Of a DNA stretch of 64,000 bases, positions 27,571 through 35,155 are shown piece after piece; positions within the stretch are counted from its first letter, which is position 1; every line of letters starts with the position of its first letter. This DNA comes from CAVVXX01 sp963707975. Lineage in GTDB: Bacteria > Pseudomonadota > Alphaproteobacteria > Micropepsales > Micropepsaceae. Position numbers and translations under genes: made by a program. The stretch covers positions 682,001 to 746,000 of the forward strand of contig OY970177.1 of NCBI GenBank assembly GCA_963707975.1. Direction: 5' to 3'. The notes beneath the pieces are model-generated. The model had not been told where the DNA came from. It worked only from the letters and a program-made list of their open reading frames with translations, and searched no databases.

Positions 27571-27972
27571 ATGGGAACATCTCTAGCCATCCTACTAATT
27601 CTACTGATTGCGTTTTATTTCCTGCCGACAATTATCGCGGCGAACCGTCATCATCCTAATTCGGTGGCAATCTTTTGTATCAACCTATTTCTGGGCTGGT
27701 CACTTATTGGGTGGGTTGTTGCGCTGGTGTGGGCTGTATCGGCTATGAATGAAACCCAACAGACGATACAAATCATAAATCCAGGTGGTCAGCGTGATAT
27801 TCAAACTCAAACCGCAGGTCGAACTGCAAGCAAAGAGCCAATAACTACCGATACGAACATCAACGTCGCTGACGAACTCTCGAAGCTGCATCAGCTCAAG
27901 GAAAAAGGCGTCATCACTGAAGCCGAGTTTCAGGAGCAAAAATCGCTAGTACTAAATCCTCCGAACAGATAA
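27571..27972 (+). CDS. Superinfection-immunity (T4 Imm-like) protein with SHOCT domain
   Basis: The 133-residue protein starts with two membrane helices whose pattern (FLPTIIAANRHHPN, then AIFCINLFLGWSLIGWVVALVW) matches the superinfection immunity family named for phage T4 Imm. A linker leads to a SHOCT motif at the C-terminus (LSKLHQLKEKGVITEAEFQEQKSLV). It stands between two larger genes carrying the same SHOCT motif. Imm blocks entry of DNA from related phages in T4, but most bacterial members are untested, so a defence role here is only suggestive. Confidence 0.75.
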   Translation: MGTSLAILLILLIAFYFLPTIIAANRHHPNSVAIFCINLFLGWSLIGWVVALVWAVSAMNETQQTIQIINPGGQRDIQTQTAGRTASKEPITTDTNINVADELSKLHQLKEKGVITEAEFQEQKSLVLNPPNR

Positions 27973-27999
27973 CCAAGTAAGACGTAAGGCGGACATTCT

Positions 28000-29205
28000 A
28001 TGGCCAACAATAAATCGATTGCTGACGAACTTCTGAAACTAAATGACCTCAAAGAAAAAGGCGTAATTACAGAAGAGGAGTTCAACGAACAAAAATTGCG
28101 CCTGTTACAACGTTCGAGGGAAAAATCTACTGAGCCGAGCCACGAAGGGACTGAAGTGGTGAAAACAAATCTCCTGTGGTACGGCCTACAGTTATAGTCA
28201 CACAGACGAAAACTCCAGGTTCCAGTCGAGTGCTTGGATGTCTTGGCGGAGGTGTTGATGCTGCAGTCTTATGGTGGTTCTATTGGTGATAGTTGGCTAT
28301 TACTGGTTTCCTTCCCATAAAGGCGTAACGATGAAGCAACCTCATCCAGTAATCAACAGCATGAGACTGTTGCTATTACGTCGGCGCAGCTTGCTGCCGC
28401 CGACAGCGAGAACGAACTTGCCGCAAAACAGACTTATGGTGACAAAACTCTAGACGTAACCGGTACATTACCGGATCAATTTAGATTTTATATCCGACAA
28501 TCCAGTGATCGATTTGGGGGGTGTGAATGAATTCCTTTCGGTACAAGCCTCTTTTGATAAGAGTTATAACGCTCGAATAGGCGCTCTAATCCAAGGGGCA
28601 GCAGATTACAGTGAGATGCACATCGTTAGACTCGGTCTTGACAACCCCAATGCTAAAGGACTGTTCGCTTCCTTCTCGCGATGAAACTGTGAACCCCCCA
28701 GAAACCAGCCAAACGCCAGCGGAAACAGCACCCAACAAATAGCCATCCCGACCAGAACCACTACGAACAGCCCAGCCGAGAAAATGAGGAAACGGCGCAC
28801 CTCACGACGAAGCGGAAAATCCTCCACAACCCAAGAAGCCACAAGTCAACGACGGCGCCACCGCAACTGCCGACAACCACTGACGACCTTTGCACTACAG
28901 ACAGCCAGCCAAGTTTTGATTGCTCCAAAGCAATATCCCTCGCTGCGAGGACCATTTGTTCGTCACCGGAATTAAGGGGGCGGATTGCAACCTTTCGTCG
29001 GCTTTTGGTGTTGCTGCCGCAAGAGCGGAAACATCAGGCTTAAGCGAGAGCCTCAGAACGATGAAAGATGTGGATCAAACAACGTAACCGAGCGTGTGGA
29101 ACGAGAAGCGATTACGAAGACTGTTTGCTAGAGTGGACGCAAAGTCGTACGGACGAATTGAGCCAAAGGAACGCGGCAGCACCAATCTCCCTGGTCAGTA
29201 GCAAA
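28000..29205 (+). pseudogene. SHOCT / OB-fold / LprI membrane protein, many frame breaks
   Basis: The first frame (28000-28197) carries a SHOCT motif (LLKLNDLKEKGVITEEEFNE). Shifted frames then give KSPVVRPTVIVTQ and a membrane helix (VVLLVIVGYYWF, near 28275). A tRNA_anti-like OB-fold domain follows, starting at AAKQTYGDKTLDVTGTL near 28415 and continuing as GGVNEFLSVQASFDKSY near 28515. After a proline-rich linker comes an LprI-like domain (CTTDSQPSFDCSKAISLAAR near 28890, then MWIKQRNRACGTRSDYEDC near 29068). At least five frame changes are needed, so as written it cannot make a full product. It is a partial paralog of the 24400 gene. It could be decayed, or carry the same sequence errors. 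Confidence 0.5.
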
Positions 29206-29237
29206 TTGGCGATTTTGAACCGAAGAGGAAAATCACA

Positions 29238-29390
29238 GTGGCGGACGCAAAATTCATTGCTGACGAACTACTGAAGCTACATCCGCTAAAGGAGAAAGGC
29301 GTAATTACAGAAGACGAGTTCAACGAAGAGAAAGCAGCATTGTTGGGGAGGTCGCAGAAAAAATCACGATGCAACTGCGACCAGGGATGA
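29238..29390 (+). CDS. Small SHOCT-domain protein
   Basis: A GTG-started frame of 50 residues encodes almost nothing but a SHOCT motif (FIADELLKLHPLKEKGVITE, then DEFNEEKAALLGR). AGAGGAAAA lies about 8 bp upstream. It is the fourth SHOCT copy in 5 kb. It may be a stand-alone oligomerisation peptide, or the start of a further frameshifted gene. Confidence 0.5.
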   Translation: MADAKFIADELLKLHPLKEKGVITEDEFNEEKAALLGRSQKKSRCNCDQG

Positions 29391-29448
29391 CAAATTGCCC
29401 ATAGGCTCAATGATACTTATTGCCATCAATAGTGACTAGGATTTGGTA

Positions 29449-29756
29449 ATGGCAACTGCCGCTCTCAACATTATTTTGGGGTTATTACTTCTTCGGCACC
29501 ATGCTGGTCTTTTTGGTCACACTCTTCATCGGCATTATGTTAAACAGGGCAACGGGGTCAAATAGTTTTGGCCCTCTTCCTGATTGCGCTAATAGCTTTG
29601 CCGTACTGGATACTAACTATGGTTGGTGTATGGCGCAGTGCCAGTATCTACGCAAAAGCACACAAAGGAAATTATTGGGGTCTTGCTGCTCAAGTGTGGG
29701 TCTTTCTAGCGATACTCAAAGTTCTGCTAACCGCCATCAGTCTAATGACCTCTTAA
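29449..29756 (+). pseudogene. Small three-helix membrane protein, frameshifted
   Basis: From ATG 29449 (MATAALNI), shifted frames give GYYFFGTMLVFLVTLFIGIM and, after a break near 29560, ALFLIALIALPYWILTMVGV and YAKAHKGNYWGLAAQVWVFLAILKVL, ending at 29756. Together they form a membrane protein of about 100 residues. The WRSAxxY and WGxxA pattern resembles small uncharacterised membrane proteins. At least two indels are needed. Confidence 0.4.
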
Positions 29757-29975
29757 AGCACCACGACAAGCAGCGACCCCACTTGTTAAGTGAGCCACTG
29801 AACAAACCAGCTTTCTCCAAAGCATACAGAAATCCGCTCAAATCAGATATTGCGCGCCATTGATATCAGAGGATTTATCCCGCTGATTTCTTTGGCTTTG
29901 TCTCGTTCAATAATCAAATGATTGTAGTAGGATTTACAAAACAGTTTGGCGTGAAAGAGTGGCAATAAAAGCGGA

Positions 29976-30719
29976 CTATGCTGCGTTTCGTGGTTTGGAA
30001 AAACGTCGAATAAAGCTGAGCCCTGCGAGGCCAGCCGCGAAGAGAATGAGCGTTGCCGGTTCGGGAATATTGGTGTTGCCGTTTGGATTAGGCGTTTCGA
30101 TTACGAATGTATCGCTCCCAAACTGGGCAACCAAACCATCAGGTGTGATAAAATTTACGCCCGACATTGATGAGATAATTGGATCGCCGTTTGGGATATA
30201 GGTTCCAGCCGAGTCATTCTGTCCTCGCAAACGTATGCCGCGGATTGAAAGACCAGTAGAGTTGAATTCAGGCCATACCGGAGGGGCAAACGGCAAATTG
30301 GTGAAGACTCCGTTTTGATCAGGAGTGTATAAAATCGCCTCATCGGCATAAGGGCATTGGGCTAGTCCGCAGTACGTGCCCAATGTGCCAGCCTCCGGTA
30401 GATACAAAATATCGACAAGTCCGGATGCTGTGGGAATTTGTGCGCCCCCTACCGCGGGGTTGAAGAATTCCCCTTGGTACGCCACCAAGAGCCAAATGCC
30501 AGAAGGCCAAACCCCAGTTAAACTAGTGGCTGGTGATGAAACGGCTGAATAATTGCCCGAAGCATCGCTCGGGAAGAAAGAGCATGTTTCTGTTGTCCCG
30601 CCAGCGTCTAGAACGCAATTGCTGACGGGTAAAGCTGAGGCTGCGTCACCTCCAAAAAATATTTCACCTGCCAACAGCAACGCAGCAATGAGCAGTCTGG
30701 TGTTCACACAAACCTCCAA
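29976..30719 (-). CDS. PEP-CTERM sorting-domain protein
   Basis: The 247-residue exported protein has an N-terminal signal peptide (about residues 5-28). It ends with a PEP-CTERM signal: PEPATLILFAAGLAGLSFIRR, a proline-glutamate-proline motif, then a hydrophobic helix, then arginines. Such proteins are cut and sorted by an exosortase, often in polysaccharide-producing bacteria. The middle region is beta-rich and unrecognised. No exosortase is in the window. It lies 9 bp after the second PEP-CTERM gene on the same strand, so the two probably form an operon. Confidence 0.82.
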   Translation of the reverse strand: MEVCVNTRLLIAALLLAGEIFFGGDAASALPVSNCVLDAGGTTETCSFFPSDASGNYSAVSSPATSLTGVWPSGIWLLVAYQGEFFNPAVGGAQIPTASGLVDILYLPEAGTLGTYCGLAQCPYADEAILYTPDQNGVFTNLPFAPPVWPEFNSTGLSIRGIRLRGQNDSAGTYIPNGDPIISSMSGVNFITPDGLVAQFGSDTFVIETPNPNGNTNIPEPATLILFAAGLAGLSFIRRFSKPRNAA

Positions 30720-30728
30720 CGTTTTCGC

Positions 30729-31238
30729 TTATGCGGCGTTGCGTGCCTTTCGGCGACGCAACCAGCCAAATCCAAGCAGACCAGTGCCCAATAAGACGAG
30801 CGTGGTCGGTTCGGGCGCAGCAGTTGTGGGGCCATCCGTAAACACGATGTCGTGCGAGTAAACGAGCCCGGGTGTGTATGCGTTATTATCACAGCCATAG
30901 ACGTTCACGTTGCCACAAACGCCTGAATCGTATGTGACTCCATCGATTTGGAAATCATATCCATAGGTCCAGCCAGCAGGCCCATTGAAATCAGTAATTA
31001 GAATGTCATTGAGTCCAGGCTCCACATAGCTCGAGATATCTACGTAGCCAGAATCTTGAAGAAAGTTGTACTGCATGATCAGTTGATCGGTGTAGTTTGA
31101 ATTCGTAATGTACCCTGACATCTGATCGTCAATGTTATAAAATCGCAGCGTGTAGACCGGATCTGCAACTGCAGGATTCACAATGCCGAGCGCGATTAAT
31201 CCTGTCACTGCCATACCGACGAGTTTGAGATTGCGCAT
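30729..31238 (-). CDS. PEP-CTERM sorting-domain protein
   Basis: The start MRNLKLVGMAV at 31238 has GGAGGAAA 6-13 bp upstream and begins a signal peptide, so it is preferred over 31259. The 169-residue protein ends with APEPTTLVLLGTGLLGFGWL followed by RRRKARNAA, a clear PEP-CTERM signal. The central 110 residues (YTLRFYNIDDQMSGYITNSN onward) are rich in tyrosine and asparagine and likely form a beta-sandwich. It is the first gene of a two-gene unit with 29976-30719. Both ends share a KARNAA/KPRNAA tail. Confidence 0.85.
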   Translation of the reverse strand: MRNLKLVGMAVTGLIALGIVNPAVADPVYTLRFYNIDDQMSGYITNSNYTDQLIMQYNFLQDSGYVDISSYVEPGLNDILITDFNGPAGWTYGYDFQIDGVTYDSGVCGNVNVYGCDNNAYTPGLVYSHDIVFTDGPTTAAPEPTTLVLLGTGLLGFGWLRRRKARNAA

Positions 31239-31454
31239 TTTGGATTTCCTCCCCCTCAAAGATTTTGGTTTGGTAACGCCATCACAATTGCGAAACCTCC
31301 CAGCATCAACTGTGCCAGTTTGCTAGACCGTGGAATGATGTAGAATCATAATGGGTTAGAGATTTCTTGGTCTTGTGACTTTCAATAAATGTAAAAGTTT
31401 TTGACGTTTGCGAGGGGGTGCAGACGTGAGCTACGACGAGCGCCCAAGCCCCAT

Positions 31455-31676
31455 CTACATACCCTCATACAACTCAGGAATTGATCTGTAAGGGACAACC
31501 TTTGAGACCATATTCCCTTCAAACATCGCGAGCTGTAGTTCCTTTCTCGTGCCCCATTTTATGTACTTTCCACACACATCGCACTCGACTCTGAACCGAT
31601 GCGGACTGCTGGGTTTCTGCTCCACCCAACGAATGACTCCACGAAATGCCGGGCAGAGGCAGTACAGCCTATTCAT
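31455..31676 (-). CDS. Small zinc-ribbon-like protein coupled to the integrase
   Basis: The 73-residue product starts inside the integrase stop (ATGAATAG at 31669-31676), so it is translationally coupled to integrase 1. It contains LYCLCP near the start and CDVCGKYIKWGT near residue 32, possibly one CxC/CxxC zinc site. Its size, charge and position directly after the integrase would suit a recombination directionality factor, but it has no visible winged-helix motif, so that role is only a guess. Confidence 0.5.
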   Translation of the reverse strand: MNRLYCLCPAFRGVIRWVEQKPSSPHRFRVECDVCGKYIKWGTRKELQLAMFEGNMVSKVVPYRSIPELYEGM

Positions 31677-32850
31677 TGGCGCCCCCTTTATTCAGTGACT
31701 TGAGATATCGGGGACTTACGAAGCGCGCGTAATGATTTTGAATCATCAATACGCTCGTCCGGCAGTTTGTCGCGATATCGAAAATTGGCACCCCTCTAAT
31801 TAGGCCAAGAGTGATGTATGTGTGGCGCAGGCTCACAAAATCGCGACGCCGAGGTGGATCAGTGGAAGTGAACTTGAGATTGGCTTCCCTCAAGATTTCA
31901 TTGAACATGTCGAGGTGATGGGCCAGGAACAGTTTTTCGGTGGAATTTTGGGGATCAGCGATTTGTCGCCGCTCAATGATTCGCTGTAGGGCTCTGTACG
32001 CGCCATACCAGGAACGACATTCTCCAGTTCCGCGCTTCCCTTCGATGTTCTTAATCAGGCAATAGAGCCGATTTCGCCCAGGCTTCACCTGTTCCGTACA
32101 GACTTCGACATCACAAAAGCGGACGTTGCGAGCCTCACCTACCCTCATTCCGGTGTTTAAGAGCCAGATTATGAAGTCGTAACACTCTGCAGCGTCACCT
32201 GCCCAACGCGTTTGCTTGTGTGTATCAATGTGAAGTTTGGCAATTCGTAGCAGTGTTCTGAGCTCGCTGCGCTCGAACCAGCACCGAGGTAAAACATCTT
32301 TAGTTGTCGCCTTATCCACCTTTATGGGCGGTAGCCGGTCAATCCACTCCCTCTGCAAAGCTTCATTGAGACAGAGCCTAAGCGCGTTGCGGTGCTGATA
32401 GAGGGTTTTGCGGGTTAGACTTGGCTTCAGTGAAAGAATATGGGTCTCGTACGCATTCCACTTTGCCGGACCAATGTCTTTAACATCAAATGCTCCAAAG
32501 AAAGGCAGCAAATCAGATTCCAGAAGAAGCTTGATTCCATTGGAGTACCTTTTGGATCGATCACCCCGCTCAACCTTAGCCTCAAGCTTCTTGAGCGCTA
32601 ACTGCGCGGCATCCTTTAACGTGTTGCGAAGCGTTGGTTTAAACAGCCCGAGGCGCTGTTCCGCGATGCGGTCCTGATACCACTCCTCTGCAGCTTTTAG
32701 TGCGGTAGCGGGATTTGAAAATCCCGTTGCTTTGCGGACGTAACGCCCTTTGTGGTGGAATCCGGCGAAATATTTGCCGCTATCTCTTTGGAATATATGT
32801 AGTGGTGAAAACTGAGGGTGTCTGAAATGCTCTTGTGTTGTTAAATCCAT
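31669..32850 (-). CDS. int: Element 1 integrase (tyrosine recombinase)
   Basis: The 393-residue protein is a full-length phage/ICE-type tyrosine integrase. An arm-binding N-terminal domain comes first (KYFAGFHHKGRYVRKATGFS, with AAEEWYQDRI). A core-binding SAM-like domain spans about 70-170, and the catalytic domain follows. The catalytic arginine is in NTGMRVGEARNVRF, the HxxR box is LRHTYITLGLIRG, and the tyrosine nucleophile is in QNHYARF near residue 375. It lies 118 bp from the right att core and has arm sites upstream of its start, which would allow autoregulation. Its first two-fifths are duplicated at 36361-36850. Confidence 0.93.
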   Translation of the reverse strand: MDLTTQEHFRHPQFSPLHIFQRDSGKYFAGFHHKGRYVRKATGFSNPATALKAAEEWYQDRIAEQRLGLFKPTLRNTLKDAAQLALKKLEAKVERGDRSKRYSNGIKLLLESDLLPFFGAFDVKDIGPAKWNAYETHILSLKPSLTRKTLYQHRNALRLCLNEALQREWIDRLPPIKVDKATTKDVLPRCWFERSELRTLLRIAKLHIDTHKQTRWAGDAAECYDFIIWLLNTGMRVGEARNVRFCDVEVCTEQVKPGRNRLYCLIKNIEGKRGTGECRSWYGAYRALQRIIERRQIADPQNSTEKLFLAHHLDMFNEILREANLKFTSTDPPRRRDFVSLRHTYITLGLIRGVPIFDIATNCRTSVLMIQNHYARFVSPRYLKSLNKGGANE

Positions 32851-32892
32851 TAATCTCCTTTGGTTTTTGGTTTCAAATATGAAGCAACAAAA

Positions 32893-32912
32893 CGGGTAGT
32901 GATCGGGTAGTG
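32893..32912 (+). promoter_or_regulatory. Right arm-type integrase sites of element 1
   Basis: CGGGTAGTG occurs at 32893-32901 and 32904-32912, 11 bp apart, between the integrase start and the att core. The same pair recurs at 36893-36901 and 36904-36912 in element 2. With the left pair at 13000-13020 they form a lambda-like attP arm layout. Confidence 0.65.
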
Positions 32913-32967
32913 ACGTTCGTCCATTACTTCATCTGTATTATAGCGTGGATATAAAACCGGACCAAAT

Positions 32968-33006
32968 ATTTTAAGTCCGTTGCGTCTACCATTCCGCCAC
33001 GGGGCC
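32968..33006. other. Middle att core between the two elements
   Basis: This identical 39-bp copy of the tRNA-Leu 5' half joins the right end of element 1 to the left end of element 2. It is followed by the element-type promoter (TTCAGC at 33014-33019, TTGACG at 33037-33042, minus strand). Confidence 0.9.
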
Positions 33007-33085
33007 ATTCCTAGCTGAATCGTATGGCGGGACAGGCGTCAAGCCACAGGGGGCGCTCTTAAAGGCGTCTGGAGGCTAAATTCGT

Positions 33086-33106
33086 CGGGTAGTGTTTCGG
33101 GTAGTC
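33086..33106 (+). promoter_or_regulatory. Left arm-type sites of element 2
   Basis: CGGGTAGTG (33086-33094) and CGGGTAGTC (33098-33106) stand at the same distance from the att core as the pair in element 1. The second has one mismatch. Confidence 0.55.
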
Positions 33107-33168
33107 GCAGTCGGGAACGCAAACGATACGTATCTTTCCGGCGCCGAGGCAGCTAACCAACGAAACAA

Positions 33169-33519
33169 TTAAGAGTGACCACCATCGTCAAAATCGTCTG
33201 AATTCGTCTGAGGGGGGCTGCCGACATAAGTACCGTCGGGAGCCATCTGAGGCGTACCGCCGACATAAGTACCGTCGGGAGCCATCTGAGGCGTACCGCC
33301 AACATAAGTACCGTCGGGAGCCATCTGAGGCGTACCACCCACATAAGTACCGTCGGGAGCCATCTGAGGCTTACCGCCGACGTAAGTACCATTGGGGGCC
33401 ATCTGAGGCGTGCCGCCCACATAAGTACCGTCAGGAGCCATCTGGCTACCCTGCGCGCTGGCTGTCTGGGCAATCGCAGAACTTGCAAGCAGAATAATCG
33501 CGGCGAAAATCGATTTCAT
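33169..33519 (-). CDS. Secreted protein made of six 13-residue repeats
   Basis: The 116-residue protein has a signal peptide (cleavage after about residue 23, TASA). Six tandem copies of QMAPDGTYVGGTP (33211-33444), nearly identical in DNA and protein, and an acidic tail follow. A TATA-like GAGAGAATT ribosome-binding region precedes the ATG. Proteins with repeated APDGTYVGG units occur as small exported or surface proteins in proteobacteria without known function. The high DNA identity between units suggests recent expansion and possible copy-number variation. Confidence 0.78.
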   Translation of the reverse strand: MKSIFAAIILLASSAIAQTASAQGSQMAPDGTYVGGTPQMAPNGTYVGGKPQMAPDGTYVGGTPQMAPDGTYVGGTPQMAPDGTYVGGTPQMAPDGTYVGSPPQTNSDDFDDGGHS

Positions 33520-33649
33520 AATTCTCTCCCTCGCTCCCGCTAAATCCGACAGTTCAAGTTTGAATTTGAGCAGTGTACAATCAACCTTGGCAGAGCGAAA
33601 TGCTGGTGAGAATTAATCAGCACAGTCATGGCCTTAGGCCAATCTCCAA

Positions 33650-33685
33650 CCATCACACTATCACCAACCTCCGAATGGCAGGCAG
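33650..33685 (+). repeat. 36-bp repeat flanking the EEP gene (copy 2 at 34537-34572)
   Basis: The two 36-bp copies match at 33 positions and bracket the gene at 33799-34521. Both begin CCATCACACTATCACCAA. A third partial copy lies in element 1 at 14811-14836. They may mark the ends of a mobile gene cassette. Confidence 0.55.
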
Positions 33686-33798
33686 ACCACGCCGCGGTAA
33701 CAGCGAGGGTTTCTGTTAGATTTTGGTAGCAGCACGAACTGACGGAATTCACCGACCATCATGAAATAACAGCTTCACGTGCAATAGGGGGGTGTTAG

Positions 33799-34521
33799 AT
33801 GCGAATCGTATCGTGGAATTGTCACGATAATTTCAGATGCAAGTTTGGCCATCTCGAACGGCTACAGCCCGACATCGCTGTTATCCAAGAAGTAGGGGAA
33901 AAGTGCCTTGAGCGTGCAGGACTTCACGACAGATCTAGATCTCATTGGGTTGGAGATACGGGGCAAAAAGGACTCGCGGTAATAGGTTATGGGGAATGGA
34001 AACTGTCCGACGTTCCTGCGAGGGCATCAGAAAGATGGTTCGTGCCTTGCAGTGCAACGAATGGGAGAGAAACAGTGAACCTAGTTGGTGCGTGGCTCAA
34101 TCCAGCAAAATGGGAGCCGCAGGATTATGTTTCGCCCACACTCCGGGCACTGGATCAACTAAGTGATTTTATCAGTAGTGGGCCAAGAATTGTGGCTGGC
34201 GATTTTAACCAGAGCACAAGACTAGACAATAAATACCGGCTGGCGGCGGGAAGGCGGTTCTTGGATACGCGTAATGCGTTGGCGTCGTATGGCTTAACGA
34301 GCGCGTGGCACGCTCTTCATAGCGATGAGCACGGAGATGAAAAAGGACACACCTATTACCACTATTACAAGGAGGAAAATAAATTTCATATCGACTTCGT
34401 ATTTGGGTCACCAGATTTAAAAGTACAAAAGGTGGAGATTGGATCGTATGAGAAATATGCAAAGATTAGCGATCACATGCCACTGACAGTGGATTACGCG
34501 TTTTCCAAAAGTGGCGCCTGA
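33799..34521 (+). CDS. Endonuclease/exonuclease/phosphatase-family protein
   Basis: This 240-residue protein has the motifs of the Mg-dependent EEP superfamily in order: IVSWNCHDNF at the N-terminus, VIQEVG near residue 30 (catalytic glutamate), IVAGDFNQS near 133, FHIDFVFGSP near 200 and ISDHMPLTVD near 225 (catalytic aspartate-histidine). Most members cleave phosphodiesters in DNA or signalling lipids. No signal peptide is present, so a cytoplasmic nucleic-acid substrate is more likely. The gene lies between two 36-bp direct repeats. Confidence 0.87.
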   Translation: MRIVSWNCHDNFRCKFGHLERLQPDIAVIQEVGEKCLERAGLHDRSRSHWVGDTGQKGLAVIGYGEWKLSDVPARASERWFVPCSATNGRETVNLVGAWLNPAKWEPQDYVSPTLRALDQLSDFISSGPRIVAGDFNQSTRLDNKYRLAAGRRFLDTRNALASYGLTSAWHALHSDEHGDEKGHTYYHYYKEENKFHIDFVFGSPDLKVQKVEIGSYEKYAKISDHMPLTVDYAFSKSGA

Positions 34522-34784
34522 CCGGATAACCCACCACCATCACACTATCACCAATCTCCCAATGGCGGGCAGTGCCTCACGATTTACTCGGTTGTGATTG
34601 AGCGTGCATCGCGCTAGTGGCGGGCGATGCAAGTTCGAAATTGAGGTGCACTCCAGTTACACGCCTCAAACTCGGTAAATTTCAATGGCTCTGGTTCTCA
34701 CTTGGAAACACAGACGGAAGCACATTCTATCTGGATGCGGCGGACGGCTGACTAATTTGAGCGTCAACGTGTAGACTTGCGCCT

Positions 34785-35150
34785 ATGAAAAACGATGATG
34801 GCTCAAGAGCGGTGTTGGTAGCACAAGGCACACCAAAGCCGATGGATCCGTTGTGTTTGCTCTACCACCCACACTACGAGCCTGATCTCACGACTCTGCG
34901 GCGAGCCTTACTTGTTACTGAGACAGTTCGGTCAATCGTTCCAAAAAGTGCCAATTTCAAGCCATCGGTTAGGCTCTTTAAGCACATTGACACATTACCG
35001 GATACATTTATCCCCACGCCACCCAAGCCCGATGATATCGACATCGGGTCGGACTATTACGCTCTTAGTGCATTGAAGAAAGCATTTGATCAACTTTCGA
35101 GAGATGCGCATGTGAAGTGGCCTGATGGATTTTTTGTACCAGCGGCATAG
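34785..35150 (+). CDS. Hypothetical protein beside the IS element
   Basis: The 121-residue product starts MKNDDGSRAVLVAQGTPKP. It is soluble and proline-rich around residue 85 (FIPTPPKPDDIDIG). Its C-terminus lies 19 bp from the left end of the IS3-family element. Since an IS-linked deletion occurred here, the 3' end could have been altered. I recognise no family. Confidence 0.45.
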   Translation: MKNDDGSRAVLVAQGTPKPMDPLCLLYHPHYEPDLTTLRRALLVTETVRSIVPKSANFKPSVRLFKHIDTLPDTFIPTPPKPDDIDIGSDYYALSALKKAFDQLSRDAHVKWPDGFFVPAA

Positions 35151-35155
35151 AGAGA

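Larger units (their letters stand above)
12921..32967. mobile_element. Integrative element 1, about 20 kb, inserted in tRNA-Leu
   Basis: The region lies between identical 39-bp att cores and has an integrase gene (31669-32850, minus) beside its right end. Paired arm-type repeats are at both ends (13000-13020 and 32893-32912). The cargo is AT-richer than the backbone and made largely of orphan genes. No conjugation, capsid or terminase genes are recognisable, so it may be a mobilisable or satellite-like island rather than a complete ICE or prophage. The Rep-like pair and a second short tyrosine recombinase suggest that it is itself composite. Confidence 0.85.
32361..33006. repeat. 646-bp direct repeat (copy 2 at 36361-37006)
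   Basis: The stretch from within the integrase gene through its start, promoter, arm sites and att core recurs at exactly +4000 bp. About ten substitutions, all between 32417 and 32605, distinguish the copies. The rest appears identical. It is the shared right end of the two elements and a substrate for homologous deletion of element 2. Confidence 0.88.

Noticed and set aside
32968..33006. Additional tRNA-Leu genes at 32968 and 36968
   Set aside because: Only the 5' half of the tRNA is present at both places; the variable arm, T arm and 3' acceptor strand are missing. They are att cores.
33211..33444. Regular 39-bp repeats resembling a CRISPR array
   Set aside because: The units are contiguous with no unique spacers, stay in frame as a 13-residue motif in a protein with a signal peptide, and no cas genes are present.
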